A stretch of DNA of 64,000 bases from Ectopseudomonas khazarica (GTDB taxonomy: Bacteria > Pseudomonadota > Gammaproteobacteria > Pseudomonadales > Pseudomonadaceae). Made by a program: the position numbers and the translations under genes. Location: the NCBI RefSeq assembly GCF_004521985.1, contig NZ_SBHZ01000006.1:186001-250000 (forward strand). The letters are read 5' to 3'. The notes beneath the pieces were generated by a model, which was not told the DNA's origin, did not search any database, and was given only the letters and a program-made list of their open reading frames with translations. Of this stretch, positions 28,047 to 37,764 are shown in pieces (the stretch's first letter is position 1; every line of letters begins with the position of its first letter).

Positions 28047-28070
28047 GGCCCGCCTTCTGGCGGGCCTTTT
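28047..28070 (+). terminator. Rho-independent terminator
   Basis: GGCCCGCC / GGCGGGCC around TTCT, then TTTT. Confidence 0.9.
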
Positions 28071-28105
28071 CATTTCATGGACATATGAGCGGTTGCTGAA
28101 TAATT

Positions 28106-28120
28106 GGTCACAACATGACC
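28106..28120. promoter_or_regulatory. Operator-like inverted repeat upstream of paralog 3
   Basis: GGTCA-CAACA-TGACC, 70 bases before the start codon, in a short AT-rich leader. Different from the PsrA box of paralog 1; the binding protein is unknown. Confidence 0.5.
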
Positions 28121-28189
28121 CTATGTGTCTGAAAAGTTGTTGGATTAAACTCGGTCCACATACGTAAGTCCGCTTTTCGAGGATGTGTC

Positions 28190-29968
28190 ATGGCCGATTA
28201 CAAAGCCCCCCTGCGCGACATGCGCTTCGTGCTCAATGAAGTATTCGATGTCTCCAAGCTCTGGGCCGAGTTGCCGGCCCTGGCCGAAGTGGTCGATGCC
28301 GATACCGCCAGCGCCATTCTGGAGGAGGCCGGCAAGGTCACAGCAGGCAGCATCGCGCCGCTGAACCGCAGTGGCGATGAAGAAGGCTGCTCCTGGGACG
28401 ACGGCGCGGTGAAAACGCCGGCTGGCTTCCCCGAGGCCTACCAGACCTACGCCGAAGGCGGCTGGGTGGGTGTCGGTGGTTCGCCGGAGTTCGGCGGCAT
28501 GGGCATGCCCAAGGTGATCGGCGCCCAGGTCGAGGAAATGGTCAACTCGGCCAACCTGTCCTTCGGCCTCTACCCGATGCTGACCGCCGGTGCCTGCCTG
28601 TCGATTCTCAACCACGCCAGCGAAGAGCTGAAGGCGCAGTACCTGCCGAACATGTATGCCGGCGTCTGGGCCGGCTCCATGTGCCTGACCGAGCCGCATG
28701 CCGGCACCGACCTGGGCATCATCCGCACCAAGGCCGAGCCCCAGGCCGATGGCAGCTACAAGGTCACCGGCACCAAGATCTTCATCACCGGTGGTGAGCA
28801 CGACCTGACCGAGAACATCATCCACCTGGTGCTGGCCAAGCTGCCGGATGCGCCGGCTGGCCCGAAAGGCATTTCGCTGTTCATCGTGCCCAAGGTCATG
28901 GTCAATGCCGACGGCTCGCTGGGTGAGAAGAACGCCCTGGGCTGCGGCTCCATCGAGCACAAGATGGGCATCAAGGCCTCGGCCACCTGCGTGATGAACT
29001 TCGATGGCGCCACCGGCTACCTGGTCGGCGAAGTGAACAAGGGCCTCAACGCCATGTTCACCATGATGAACTACGAGCGCCTGGGCGTTGGCATCCAGGG
29101 TCTGGCACTGGGTGAGCGCAGCTACCAGAGCGCCGTCGAGTATGCGCGCGAGCGCATCCAGAGCCGTGCCCCGACCGGCCCGCAGGCAAAAGACAAAGCA
29201 GCCGACCCGATCATCGTGCATCCGGACGTGCGTCGCATGCTGCTGACCATGAAGGCGCTGAACGAGGGCGGCCGTGCCTTCTCCAGCTACGTCGCCATGC
29301 AGCTGGACACCGCCAAGTACAGCGAGGACAAGGACACCGCCAGGCGCGCCGACGAACTGGTCGCCCTGCTGACGCCGGTGGCCAAGGCCTTCCTCACCGA
29401 CATGGCGCTGGAAACCACCGTGCATGGCCAGCAGATCTTCGGTGGCCATGGCTTCATCCGCGAGTGGGGCCAGGAGCAGCTGGTGCGCGACTGCCGCATC
29501 ACCCAGATCTACGAAGGCACCAACGGCATCCAGTCGCTGGACCTGATGGGGCGCAAGATCGTGGGCAGCGGTGGCAGCTTCTACAAGCACCTGTCCGACG
29601 AGATCAAGGCGTTCGTCGCCTCGGCCGATGCCGGCCTCGCCGAGTTCACCCAGCCGCTGACCGCGGCGGTGCAGAACCTCGATGAGCTGACCGCCTGGGT
29701 CCTGGATCGTGCCAAGAGCAACCCCAACGAAATCGGCGCGGCGTCGGTGGAGTACCTGCACGTGTTCGGCTACACCGCCTACGCCTACATGTGGGCGTTG
29801 ATGGCGCGCGCGGCGCTGGGCAAGGAAGCTCAGGACGAGTTCTACGCCAGCAAGCTGGGCACGGCGCGCTTCTACTTCGCCCGCCTGTTGCCGCGCGTTC
29901 ACTCCTTGAGCGCCTCGGTCAAGGCCGGCAGCGAATCGCTGTACCTGCTGGATGCCGCGCAGTTCTGA
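28190..29968 (+). CDS. Acyl-CoA dehydrogenase (large, paralog 3)
   Basis: 592-residue member of the same set, more diverged than the first two (for example EPHAGTDLGIIRTKA with Ala in place of Cys at the flavin segment, and GGEHDLTENI). The catalytic Glu is in QIYEGTNGIQSLDLMGRK. Own leader with a distinct inverted repeat and own terminator, so regulation is separate from paralogs 1 and 2. Probably the counterpart of P. aeruginosa PA0508 by order; that link is from memory. Confidence 0.92.
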   Translation: MADYKAPLRDMRFVLNEVFDVSKLWAELPALAEVVDADTASAILEEAGKVTAGSIAPLNRSGDEEGCSWDDGAVKTPAGFPEAYQTYAEGGWVGVGGSPEFGGMGMPKVIGAQVEEMVNSANLSFGLYPMLTAGACLSILNHASEELKAQYLPNMYAGVWAGSMCLTEPHAGTDLGIIRTKAEPQADGSYKVTGTKIFITGGEHDLTENIIHLVLAKLPDAPAGPKGISLFIVPKVMVNADGSLGEKNALGCGSIEHKMGIKASATCVMNFDGATGYLVGEVNKGLNAMFTMMNYERLGVGIQGLALGERSYQSAVEYARERIQSRAPTGPQAKDKAADPIIVHPDVRRMLLTMKALNEGGRAFSSYVAMQLDTAKYSEDKDTARRADELVALLTPVAKAFLTDMALETTVHGQQIFGGHGFIREWGQEQLVRDCRITQIYEGTNGIQSLDLMGRKIVGSGGSFYKHLSDEIKAFVASADAGLAEFTQPLTAAVQNLDELTAWVLDRAKSNPNEIGAASVEYLHVFGYTAYAYMWALMARAALGKEAQDEFYASKLGTARFYFARLLPRVHSLSASVKAGSESLYLLDAAQF

Positions 29969-29990
29969 GTCCCGCTGCGTGGTGGATGAG

Positions 29991-30015
29991 CCCCGGCCCC
30001 TGTGCCGGGGTTTTT
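29991..30015 (+). terminator. Rho-independent terminator
   Basis: CCCCGGC / GCCGGGG with a 6-base loop and TTTTT, between the convergent acyl-CoA dehydrogenase and hutD genes. Confidence 0.9.
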
Positions 30016-30019
30016 CATT

Positions 30020-30613
30020 TCAGCGGCAGCGCGCCTTCAGCCTGCCCAGGTAGAGCAGGGCGGGGCGCTGCGACTGCAGGTGCAGCGGCCCCAGCTCGTT
30101 CTCCACGAGCAGGCCGTTGCCCGCCGCGATGTCGTGCAGCACGCCGCCTGCATCGGCCCTGACGGCAGTCTGCGCTGCGTTCCACAACAGCAGTACCTCG
30201 GCATCGTTCTCCACGAGCTGTTCGCCCTGCAGCCTCAGCGCCTGCAGGTCATGCGTCCAGGCGCCGCGCCGCGTCATCAGGTTGAGGTCGGTGATGGGGC
30301 CGTCCTGCAGCTGCGCGCTGATCGCCTCCTCACCGCCGAATACCGCGATGGTGCCGTCGCCCGACAGCGTCTCGCGCCGGCCGTTTTCCCGCTGCAGGTG
30401 CAAGCCCTTGCCGGCCAGCACGACCAGGCTGCGGTCGATGCCAGGGAAGTGGGAGAAGGCACCGCTGGAGGCGACGCTCGCGCTGCTGATGCGCCAGTCG
30501 AAGTCGTCCAGGCTGGCACCTGCCGGGCAGATAGCCAGTTCCAGCGTCGAGCCGCCGCCGTTCTTCCAGGGCATGGCGATGGCGCTGCTGGGGTCGAGCA
30601 GGGTGTAGGGCAT
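30020..30613 (-). CDS. hutD: HutD family protein
   Basis: 197-residue cupin-like cytoplasmic protein. HutD is conserved in Pseudomonas hut clusters and is thought to limit the level of hut expression, perhaps by binding urocanate or formylglutamate. Family landmarks: MPWKNGGGSTLELAICP near 15, DFDWRISSASVASSGAFSHF near 40, and LNLMTRRGAWTHDLQ near 120. Divergent from hutI across a region with two HutC-type operators; one sits only 12 bases from the hutD start. Confidence 0.9.
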   Translation of the reverse strand: MPYTLLDPSSAIAMPWKNGGGSTLELAICPAGASLDDFDWRISSASVASSGAFSHFPGIDRSLVVLAGKGLHLQRENGRRETLSGDGTIAVFGGEEAISAQLQDGPITDLNLMTRRGAWTHDLQALRLQGEQLVENDAEVLLLWNAAQTAVRADAGGVLHDIAAGNGLLVENELGPLHLQSQRPALLYLGRLKARCR

Positions 30614-30625
30614 GGTCTTCTCTAA

Positions 30626-30635
30626 TGTATATACA
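30626..30635. promoter_or_regulatory. HutC-type operator at hutD
   Basis: TGTATATACA palindrome (extended ATGTATATACAT, 30625-30636), 12 bases upstream of the hutD start. The same core occurs at hutI; HutC sites in other Pseudomonas have this TGTATATACA core. Confidence 0.8.
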
Positions 30636-30793
30636 TATTGGGGTGGGTCGCCGGCATGGCGACCGCCCGCCTCGTCATTCCCCGCGTGTCGCGGAGGTGG
30701 CTGCAATCATAACGTATCACTGCAACGTTCAAGCGACAGGCGGATGATCTTGGCATGCGTCGCCGGCTTGACGTCGATTCGATTCGTTTCTAT

Positions 30794-30803
30794 TGTATAT
30801 ACA
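30794..30803. promoter_or_regulatory. HutC-type operator at hutI
   Basis: TGTATATACA (extended TTGTATATACAA, 30793-30804), 26 bases before the hutI start; expected to repress the hutI-G-permease-U-H operon until urocanate is present. Confidence 0.85.
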
Positions 30804-30829
30804 AATAAAGCGCAAAGAGCACCAGGCCG

Positions 30830-32041
30830 ATGCATTCCAATTCGAAACAGCTGTGGCGCGACGTTCAGGTCTTCGATGGCCAGGCGCTGCTGGACGAGGC
30901 GATGACCGTGCGCGTCGACGACGGTCGCGTGGCCGGCATGTGGCCGTCGCGGGCGTTCGCCGAAGCGGACGCCCAGGGCGCCGTCGAAGCGGGGCAGGGT
31001 GGGGTGATGACGCCGGGCCTGGTCGACTGTCACACGCACCTGGTCTACGCCGGCGACCGCGCCGGTGAATTCGAGCAGCGCCTGGAAGGGGTCAGCTACG
31101 CCGAGATCGCCAAGGCCGGCGGCGGCATCCTCAGCACCGTGCGCGCGACTCGCGAAGCCAGCGAGGAGGCGCTGCTCGCCGCCAGCCTGCCGCGTCTCGA
31201 CGCGCTGCTCGCCGATGGCGTGACCACCGTGGAGATCAAGTCCGGCTACGGCCTGACCCTGAGCGACGAACTGAAGATGCTGCGTGTCGCCCGTCGTCTC
31301 GGCGAGCTGCGTCCGGTGCGCGTCACCACCACGCTGCTGGGTGCCCACGCGCTGCCTCCGGAATACGCCGGGCGCGCCGATGATTACGTGAGCCTGGTTT
31401 GCGACGAGATGATCCCGGCCGCCGCTGGCGAAGGGCTGGCCGACGCGGTGGATGTGTTCTGCGAAGGCATCGGTTTTTCCCCGGCGCAGTGCGAGCGCAT
31501 CTACCAGGCCGCCCAGGCGCACGGCCTGGCGATCAAGGCGCATGCCGAGCAGCTGTCCAACCTCGGTGGCAGCGCCCTGGCCGCGCGCTACGGCGCGTTG
31601 TCGGCCGACCATATCGAATACCTCGACGAGGCCGGCGTGCGGGCCATGGCCGAGGCCGGCACCGTTGCCGTGCTGCTGCCCGGCGCCTTCCACGTGCTGC
31701 GCGAGACGCAGTTGCCGCCCATCGACCTGCTGCGCCAGTACCAGGTACCGATGGCCGTGGCCAGCGACGCCAACCCCGGCACCTCGCCGATCTGCATGCC
31801 GAGCCTGATGGCCAACCTGGCCTGCACCCTGTTCCGCCTGACCCCGCGCGAAGCCCTGGCCGGCATGACCGCCCATGCTGCCCGCGCCCTCGGCCTGCCC
31901 GAGCTGGGACGGATCGCCGTCGGCGCAGCGGCGGACCTGTGCCTGTGGGACATCCAGCACCCGGCCGAGCTGGCCTACGCGGTGCAGAGCGGGCGCCTGC
32001 GCCAGCGCATTTTCAACGGAGTCATCACCCATGCTCGCTGA
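30830..32041 (+). CDS. hutI: Imidazolonepropionase
   Basis: Amidohydrolase converting imidazolone-5-propionate to N-formimidoyl-L-glutamate, third step of histidine breakdown. 403 aa. Metal ligands are visible in [11 protein letters not shown] (H-x-H) near 67, the [11 protein letters not shown]is near 235, and [11 protein letters not shown]sp near 310; the substrate-binding IKSGYGLTL near 135 is typical. First gene of the operon; it overlaps hutG by 11 bases. Confidence 0.95.
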   Translation: MHSNSKQLWRDVQVFDGQALLDEAMTVRVDDGRVAGMWPSRAFAEADAQGAVEAGQGGVMTPGLVDCHTHLVYAGDRAGEFEQRLEGVSYAEIAKAGGGILSTVRATREASEEALLAASLPRLDALLADGVTTVEIKSGYGLTLSDELKMLRVARRLGELRPVRVTTTLLGAHALPPEYAGRADDYVSLVCDEMIPAAAGEGLADAVDVFCEGIGFSPAQCERIYQAAQAHGLAIKAHAEQLSNLGGSALAARYGALSADHIEYLDEAGVRAMAEAGTVAVLLPGAFHVLRETQLPPIDLLRQYQVPMAVASDANPGTSPICMPSLMANLACTLFRLTPREALAGMTAHAARALGLPELGRIAVGAAADLCLWDIQHPAELAYAVQSGRLRQRIFNGVITHAR

Positions 32042-32969
32042 TCGTTTCTCCCTCGACGCCTGGACCGGCCGTATCGACCCCGAGCCGGACAGCCCGCGCT
32101 GGCACCAGCGCATCCAGCCGCTGGCCGAGGCCCGCGAGCCGGGCCTGGCCCTGCTCGGCTTCGCCTGCGACGAGGGCGTGCGGCGCAACCATGGCCGTGT
32201 CGGCGCCGCCGGCGGGCCGCTGGCCCTGCGCAAGGCACTGGCCAACCTGGCCTGGCACCGTGAAGCACCGGCCTTCGACGCCGGCGACGTGATCTGCGAG
32301 GACGGCGACCTGGCCGCCGCCCAGGCGCGCCTGGCGCGTGGCGTCTGTGCGCTGCTGGAGGCGGGGCACCTGCCGCTGGTGCTCGGTGGCGGCCATGAGG
32401 TGGCCTTCGGCAGCTGGTCCGGCCTGGCCGAGCATTTCGCCGGACGGAAGACGGCGCCGAAGATCGGCATCGTCAACTTCGACGCGCATTTCGACCTGCG
32501 CGATCCGGCGCATGTGCAGTCCTCGGGTACGCCCTTCGCGCAGATCGCCGAGCAGTGCCAGGCCCGTGGCTGGCCGTTCCACTACGCCTGCCTGGGCGTC
32601 AGCCGAGCCAGCAATACCCGCGCGCTGTTCTCCCGCGCCGCCGAGCTGAACGTGCTGGTGCGCGAGGACCACGAGATGCGCGAGGCCGGCCTGGCCGCCA
32701 TCGCGGCTGAGCTGGAGACCTTCCTCGCCGACTGCGACGCCTTGTACCTGACCATCGATATCGACGTGCTGCCCGCCTGCGAGGCGCCGGGCGTCAGCGC
32801 ACCGGCCGCGCGCGGGGTGCCGCTGGCGCTGCTCGAGCCGCTGCTCGAAGGCCTCAAGCGCAGCGGCAAGCTGCGTCTGGTGGATTTCGCCGAGCTCAAC
32901 CCGAACCACGACATCGACAACCGCACCGCCAAGGCGGCGGCGCGCCTGATTCACCTGCTCAGTCTCTGA
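32031..32969 (+). CDS. hutG: Formimidoylglutamase, arginase (ureohydrolase) family
   Basis: 312-residue Mn2+ enzyme cleaving N-formimidoyl-glutamate to glutamate and formamide, the one-step ending of the four-step hut pathway. The arginase-family metal motifs are present: GGGHEVAFG near 118, [10 protein letters not shown] near 147, and [14 protein letters not shown] near 240. This is not the zinc formylglutamate deformylase that many pseudomonads also call HutG, and no hutF deiminase is in the window. ATG 32031 overlaps the hutI stop. Confidence 0.92.
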   Translation: MLADRFSLDAWTGRIDPEPDSPRWHQRIQPLAEAREPGLALLGFACDEGVRRNHGRVGAAGGPLALRKALANLAWHREAPAFDAGDVICEDGDLAAAQARLARGVCALLEAGHLPLVLGGGHEVAFGSWSGLAEHFAGRKTAPKIGIVNFDAHFDLRDPAHVQSSGTPFAQIAEQCQARGWPFHYACLGVSRASNTRALFSRAAELNVLVREDHEMREAGLAAIAAELETFLADCDALYLTIDIDVLPACEAPGVSAPAARGVPLALLEPLLEGLKRSGKLRLVDFAELNPNHDIDNRTAKAAARLIHLLSL

Positions 32970-32998
32970 GCAGGCGCCACCCCGACGCTTTCTCGCAC

Positions 32999-33006
32999 AA
33001 CAACAA
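32999..33006 (+). promoter_or_regulatory. Crc/Hfq catabolite-repression (CA) motif
   Basis: AACAACAA matches the AAnAAnAA motif by which Hfq/Crc block translation in Pseudomonas. It lies just before the GAGGA ribosome site of the mini-ORF at 33023 and upstream of the permease gene. Confidence 0.6.
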
Positions 33007-33022
33007 CTACGAGGAACCTCCC

Positions 33023-33070
33023 ATGTACGTCATCGTCCGCCGCAGCGGCCAGGAGCCGCGCCATGTCTGA
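33023..33070 (+). CDS. Candidate 15-residue leader peptide ahead of the hut permease
   Basis: ATG with GAGGA 7 bases upstream encodes MYVIVRRSGQEPRHV and stops at 33068, overlapping the permease ATG at 33063. The permease itself lacks any better ribosome site, so this short frame could carry ribosomes into it (translational coupling). It could equally be a chance frame; there is no homology to judge by. Confidence 0.4.
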   Translation: MYVIVRRSGQEPRHV

Positions 33071-34388
33071 ACCCCTGTCACTGAGCGGCAGCGTGTCGCG
33101 CCCGCGTGCCCTGGCGCGCCTGCTGGGTTACAGCCTGATCGGCCTGCTGCTGTTCTTCGTACCGTTCGACATCGGCGGGCGCTCGACCATCCTCCTCGAC
33201 CACGCCGCCAGCGCCCTGCAACTGCACGCGCGTCCGCTGGTGATCGGCCTGGCCCTGCTGTTCATGCTCTACGGCGCACTGGCGCCCTGGCTCGACGGCA
33301 GCTGGCGCAGGAGCCTGACCCACACCGCGTTCAGCGTCCTCAAGGTATTCGGCCTGCTGATCGGACTGGCCTACCTGCTGCAGCTCGGGCCGCAGGCGCT
33401 GTACCAGCCGGGCATGCTGCCGTTTCTGTTCGACAAGCTGGTGCTCAGCCTGGCGCTGATCGTGCCGCTGGGCTCGCTGGCCCTGGTGTTCCTCATCGGC
33501 TTCGGCCTGCTCGAGCTGATCGGCGTGCTGATGCAACCGGTGATGCGGCCTATCTGGCGGACACCCGGCAAGTCGGCCATCGATGCCGTGGCGTCGTTCG
33601 TCGGCAGCTACTCGGTGGGCCTGCTGATCACCGACCGCATGTATCAGCAGGGGCACTACAGCGTGCGTGAGGCGGCGATCATCGCCACCGGCTTCTCCAC
33701 CGTGTCCGCACCGTTCATGGTGATCATCGCCAAGACCCTGGGCCTGATGGGGCAGTGGAACCTGTATTTCTGGGGAGCCATGGCCGTGACCTTCAGCGTG
33801 ACTGCGGTCAGCGCGCGCATCTACCCGCTCTCGCGGTTGCCGTCCGAGGCCATCCCCGAGGCGCAGCTGCAGGCTGGTGAAAGCCGCCTGGGCAGCGCCT
33901 GGCGGGCCGGCCTGGAACAGGCGGGCAGTGCGCCGTCGTTGCGCTGCGCGCTGCGCGATACTTTCGTCGACGGCCTGCGCATGACCGCCGCGATCCTGCC
34001 GAGCATTCTCGCCGTCGGCCTGCTCGGGCTGCTCGCGGCCAAGTACACGCCGCTGTTCGATGCCCTCGGCGTGCTGCTCTACCCGCTGACCTGGCTGTTC
34101 GGTCTGGACGAGCCGATGCAGGTGGCCCGCGCCCTGTCCTCCGGCCTCGCGGAAATGTTCCTGCCGGCGATGCTGCTCAAGGACGCCGATGTGCTGGTCA
34201 AGTTCGTCACCGCCATCGTCTCGGTGAGCAGCGTGCTGTTCCTCTCCGCCTCGATTCCCTGCGTGTTGGCCACGCGGATTCCCCTGAGCCTGGGGCAACT
34301 GCTGCTGATCTGGCTGCAGCGCACCCTGCTCAGCCTGCTGTTCGCCATCCCCCTGGCGTACCTCGCACAATTTCTGGGCTGGCTCTGA
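33063..34388 (+). CDS. YjiH-type permease with nucleoside-recognition (GATE) domains
   Basis: 441-residue inner-membrane protein with about ten helices and two Gate-type segments (FLIGFGLLELIGVLMQPVMR near 145 and a later VGLLGLLAAKYTPLFDALG near 320). It belongs to the YjiH family of unknown substrate. Its place inside hutI-hutG-X-hutU-hutH suggests transport of histidine, urocanate or a related imidazole compound, replacing the usual amino-acid/cation permease HutT. Transport role is inferred from position only. Start ATG overlaps the 15-residue frame. Confidence 0.8.
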   Translation: MSEPLSLSGSVSRPRALARLLGYSLIGLLLFFVPFDIGGRSTILLDHAASALQLHARPLVIGLALLFMLYGALAPWLDGSWRRSLTHTAFSVLKVFGLLIGLAYLLQLGPQALYQPGMLPFLFDKLVLSLALIVPLGSLALVFLIGFGLLELIGVLMQPVMRPIWRTPGKSAIDAVASFVGSYSVGLLITDRMYQQGHYSVREAAIIATGFSTVSAPFMVIIAKTLGLMGQWNLYFWGAMAVTFSVTAVSARIYPLSRLPSEAIPEAQLQAGESRLGSAWRAGLEQAGSAPSLRCALRDTFVDGLRMTAAILPSILAVGLLGLLAAKYTPLFDALGVLLYPLTWLFGLDEPMQVARALSSGLAEMFLPAMLLKDADVLVKFVTAIVSVSSVLFLSASIPCVLATRIPLSLGQLLLIWLQRTLLSLLFAIPLAYLAQFLGWL

Positions 34389-34427
34389 CCGCCCGTGACT
34401 AACCCGTTCTCCCCAGGAGCCCGCAAC

Positions 34428-36098
34428 ATGACCAAGTTCCGCGACACTGAAATCCGCGCCCCGCGCGGTACCCAACTGAATGCCAAGAGCTGGCTGACCG
34501 AAGCGCCGCTGCGCATGCTGATGAACAACCTCGACCCGGACGTGGCCGAGAATCCCAAGGAGCTGGTGGTGTACGGCGGCATCGGTCGTGCCGCGCGCAA
34601 CTGGGAATGCTTCGACAAGATCGTCGAAACCCTGAAGGAGCTGAACGACGACGAAACCCTGCTGGTGCAGTCGGGCAAGCCGGTCGGCGTGTTCCGCACC
34701 CACAAGGACGCGCCGCGCGTGCTGATCGCCAACTCCAACCTGGTGCCGCACTGGGCCAACTGGGAACACTTCAACGAGCTGGATGCCAAGGGCCTGGCCA
34801 TGTACGGCCAGATGACCGCCGGCAGCTGGATCTACATCGGCAGCCAGGGCATCGTCCAGGGCACCTTCGAGACCTTCGTCGAGGCCGGTCGCCAGCACTA
34901 TGACGGCAACCTCAAGGGGCGCTGGGTACTCACCGCCGGTCTCGGCGGCATGGGCGGCGCCCAGCCGCTGGCCGCGACCCTGGCCGGTGCCTGCTCGCTG
35001 AACATCGAGTGCCAGCAGTCGAGCATCGACTTCCGCCTGCGCAGCCGCTACGTCGACGAGCAGGCCAGCGATCTCGACGACGCCCTGGCGCGCATCGCCA
35101 AGTACTGCGCCGAAGGCAAGGCCATTTCCGTCGCGCTGCTGGGCAACGCCGCCGAGATCCTGCCGGAGCTGGTCAAGCGTGGCGTGCGCCCGGACATGGT
35201 CACCGACCAGACCAGCGCCCACGATCCGCTCAATGGCTACCTGCCGATCGGCTGGACCTGGGAGCAGTACAAGGACCGCGCCGCCACCGACCCTGCCGCA
35301 GTGGTCAAGGCGGCCAAGCAGTCGATGGCCGTGCACGTGCAGGCCATGCTCGATTTCCAGAAGATGGGCGTGCCGACCTTCGACTACGGCAACAACATCC
35401 GCCAGATGGCCAAGGAAGAGGGCGTGGCCAACGCCTTCGACTTCCCGGGCTTCGTGCCGGCCTACATCCGTCCGCTGTTCTGCCGTGGTGTCGGCCCGTT
35501 CCGCTGGGCGGCGCTGTCCGGCAACCCCGAGGACATCTACAAGACCGACGCCAAGGTCAAGGAACTGATCCCGGACGACGAGCACCTGCACCGCTGGCTG
35601 GACATGGCCCGCGAGCGCATCAGCTTCCAGGGCCTGCCGGCGCGCATCTGCTGGGTCGGCCTGGGCCTGCGTGCCAAGCTCGGCCTGGCGTTCAACGAAA
35701 TGGTCCGCAGTGGCGAGCTGTCCGCGCCGGTGGTGATCGGCCGCGACCACCTCGACTCCGGTTCGGTGGCCAGCCCCAACCGCGAGACCGAGGCGATGGC
35801 CGACGGCTCCGATGCCGTGTCCGACTGGCCGCTGCTCAACGCCCTGCTCAACACCGCCAGCGGTGCCACCTGGGTGTCGCTGCACCATGGTGGCGGCGTG
35901 GGCATGGGCTTTTCCCAGCACTCCGGCGTGGTGATCGTCTGTGACGGTACCGACGAGGCCGCCGCCCGTATCGCCCGTGTGCTGACCAACGACCCCGGTA
36001 CTGGTGTAATGCGTCACGCCGATGCCGGTTACCAGATCGCTATCGATTGTGCCCGCGAGCAGGGTATGAACCTGCCGATGATCGGCAAAGGAGAATGA
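34428..36098 (+). CDS. hutU: Urocanate hydratase (urocanase)
   Basis: NAD+-dependent enzyme converting urocanate to imidazolonepropionate, second step of the pathway. 556 aa, the canonical length. Family segments: [20 protein letters not shown] near 45, [20 protein letters not shown] near 128, active-site [14 protein letters not shown] with the preceding conserved Cys in [13 protein letters not shown] near 348-358, and [17 protein letters not shown] near 485. ATG 34428 with CCAGGAG upstream; the GTG at 34395 is rejected. Its stop overlaps the hutH start (ATGA). Confidence 0.96.
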   Translation: MTKFRDTEIRAPRGTQLNAKSWLTEAPLRMLMNNLDPDVAENPKELVVYGGIGRAARNWECFDKIVETLKELNDDETLLVQSGKPVGVFRTHKDAPRVLIANSNLVPHWANWEHFNELDAKGLAMYGQMTAGSWIYIGSQGIVQGTFETFVEAGRQHYDGNLKGRWVLTAGLGGMGGAQPLAATLAGACSLNIECQQSSIDFRLRSRYVDEQASDLDDALARIAKYCAEGKAISVALLGNAAEILPELVKRGVRPDMVTDQTSAHDPLNGYLPIGWTWEQYKDRAATDPAAVVKAAKQSMAVHVQAMLDFQKMGVPTFDYGNNIRQMAKEEGVANAFDFPGFVPAYIRPLFCRGVGPFRWAALSGNPEDIYKTDAKVKELIPDDEHLHRWLDMARERISFQGLPARICWVGLGLRAKLGLAFNEMVRSGELSAPVVIGRDHLDSGSVASPNRETEAMADGSDAVSDWPLLNALLNTASGATWVSLHHGGGVGMGFSQHSGVVIVCDGTDEAAARIARVLTNDPGTGVMRHADAGYQIAIDCAREQGMNLPMIGKGE

Positions 36099-37636
36099 AC
36101 GTGACTGCCCTGAACCTGAACCCTGGCCAGCTGACCCTGGCCGACCTGCGCACCGTCTACCAGGCTCCGGTGCGCCTGACCCTGGACCCGAGCGCCCATC
36201 AGGCGATCGACGCCAGCGTCGCCTGCGTCGAAAGCATCATCGCCGAGGGCCGCACCGCCTATGGCATCAACACCGGCTTCGGTCTGCTGGCCTCGACCCG
36301 CATCGCCAGCCATGACCTGGAAAAACTGCAGCGCTCGCTGGTGCTGTCGCACGCGGCCGGTATCGGCGAGCCGCTCAGCGACGCCATGGTGCGCCTGATC
36401 ATGGTGCTGAAGATCAACAGCCTGGCGCGCGGTTTCTCCGGCATCCGGCGCAAGGTGATCGACGCGCTGATCGCCCTGGTCAACGCCGAGGTCTACCCGC
36501 ACATTCCGCTCAAGGGCTCGGTAGGCGCCTCCGGCGACCTGGCGCCGCTGGCGCACATGTCCCTGGTGCTGCTCGGCGAGAGCCAGGCACGGCACAAGGG
36601 CGAGTGGCTGTCGGCCACCGAGGCGCTGGCCGTGGCCGGCCTGGAGCCGATGACCCTGGCCGCCAAGGAGGGCCTGGCCCTGCTCAATGGCACCCAGGTG
36701 TCCACCGCCTACGCCCTGCGCGGGCTGTTCGAGGGCGAAGACCTGTACGCCGCTGCCAGCGTCTGCGGCGCGCTCAGCGTCGAGGCGCTGCTCGGTTCGC
36801 GTTCGCCGTTCGATGCGCGCATTCACGCTGCCCGTGGCCAGCGCGGACAGATCGATGCCGCCGTGGCCTACCGTCACCTGCTCGGCGACAGCAGCGAGAT
36901 CGGCCGCTCCCACGAGGCCTGCGACAAGGTGCAGGACCCGTATTCGCTGCGCTGCCAGCCGCAGGTCATGGGCGCCTGCCTGACCCAGCTGCGCCAGGCG
37001 GCCGAGGTGCTGGGCGTCGAGGCCAACGCGGTATCGGACAACCCGCTGGTGTTCGCCGCCGAAGGCGAGGTCATCTCCGGTGGCAACTTCCACGCCGAGC
37101 CGGTGGCCATGGCCGCCGACAACATCGCCCTGGCCATCGCCGAAATCGGTTCGCTGTCCGAGCGTCGTATCTCGCTGATGATGGACAAGCACATGTCGCA
37201 GCTGCCGCCGTTCCTGGTGGCCAATGGCGGGGTCAACTCCGGCTTCATGATCGCCCAGGTCACCGCCGCGGCGCTGGCCAGCGACAACAAGGCCCTGGCC
37301 CACCCGCACAGCGTCGACAGCCTGCCGACCTCGGCCAACCAGGAAGACCATGTGTCGATGGCACCCGGCGCCGGCAAGCGCCTGTGGGAAATGGCCGCCA
37401 ACACCCGTGGCGTGCTCGCCGTCGAGTGGCTGGGCGCCTGCCAGGGCCTGGACTTCCGCGAAGGCCTGAAGAGCACCCCGGCGCTGGAGCAGGCGCGGGA
37501 AATCCTGCGCGGCGAGGTGCCGTACTACGTCGAGGATCGCTTCTTCGCGCCGGACATCGCCGCGGCCAACGAGCTGCTGGCCGAACGTGTGCTGACGCCC
37601 CTGCTGCCGGCCGGGATGCTGCCTTCCGTGGGCTGA
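36095..37636 (+). CDS. hutH: Histidine ammonia-lyase
   Basis: First enzyme of histidine breakdown, forming urocanate and ammonia; 513 aa. The self-made MIO cofactor arises from Ala145-Ser146-Gly147 in [20 protein letters not shown]. Other signature parts are [14 protein letters not shown] near 58, the substrate region [11 protein letters not shown] near 198, and [19 protein letters not shown] 36095 sits behind AAAGGAG and overlaps the hutU stop. Last gene of the hut operon; no terminator seen, only a REP pair downstream. Confidence 0.97.
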   Translation: MNVTALNLNPGQLTLADLRTVYQAPVRLTLDPSAHQAIDASVACVESIIAEGRTAYGINTGFGLLASTRIASHDLEKLQRSLVLSHAAGIGEPLSDAMVRLIMVLKINSLARGFSGIRRKVIDALIALVNAEVYPHIPLKGSVGASGDLAPLAHMSLVLLGESQARHKGEWLSATEALAVAGLEPMTLAAKEGLALLNGTQVSTAYALRGLFEGEDLYAAASVCGALSVEALLGSRSPFDARIHAARGQRGQIDAAVAYRHLLGDSSEIGRSHEACDKVQDPYSLRCQPQVMGACLTQLRQAAEVLGVEANAVSDNPLVFAAEGEVISGGNFHAEPVAMAADNIALAIAEIGSLSERRISLMMDKHMSQLPPFLVANGGVNSGFMIAQVTAAALASDNKALAHPHSVDSLPTSANQEDHVSMAPGAGKRLWEMAANTRGVLAVEWLGACQGLDFREGLKSTPALEQAREILRGEVPYYVEDRFFAPDIAAANELLAERVLTPLLPAGMLPSVG

Positions 37637-37646
37637 TCCAGGCCCT

Positions 37647-37707
37647 GTAGGAGCCCGCTCGCAGGCGATCAGGCCCACACGCCTGGCGCCGGCGAGCCGG
37701 CTCCTAC
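37647..37707. repeat. Facing pair of REP-like elements (family D) between hutH and hutC
   Basis: GTAGGAGCCCGCTCGCAGGC and, in reverse, CGCCGGCGAGCCGGCTCCTAC-type unit ending at 37707; same pair as 3640-3721. Could form a hairpin that stops or protects the hut mRNA. Confidence 0.8.
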
Positions 37708-37764
37708 AGCGAACGGCGGTTGTCGCGTTATCATCCGCGCAGCCGGATTCACCAAGGAGCTTTC

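Noticed and set aside
33078..36017. A 979-codon minus-strand open frame across the hut permease and hutU
   Set aside because: It is a shadow of two well supported plus-strand genes; composition (His/Gln/Arg-rich, low complexity) is typical of antisense frames.
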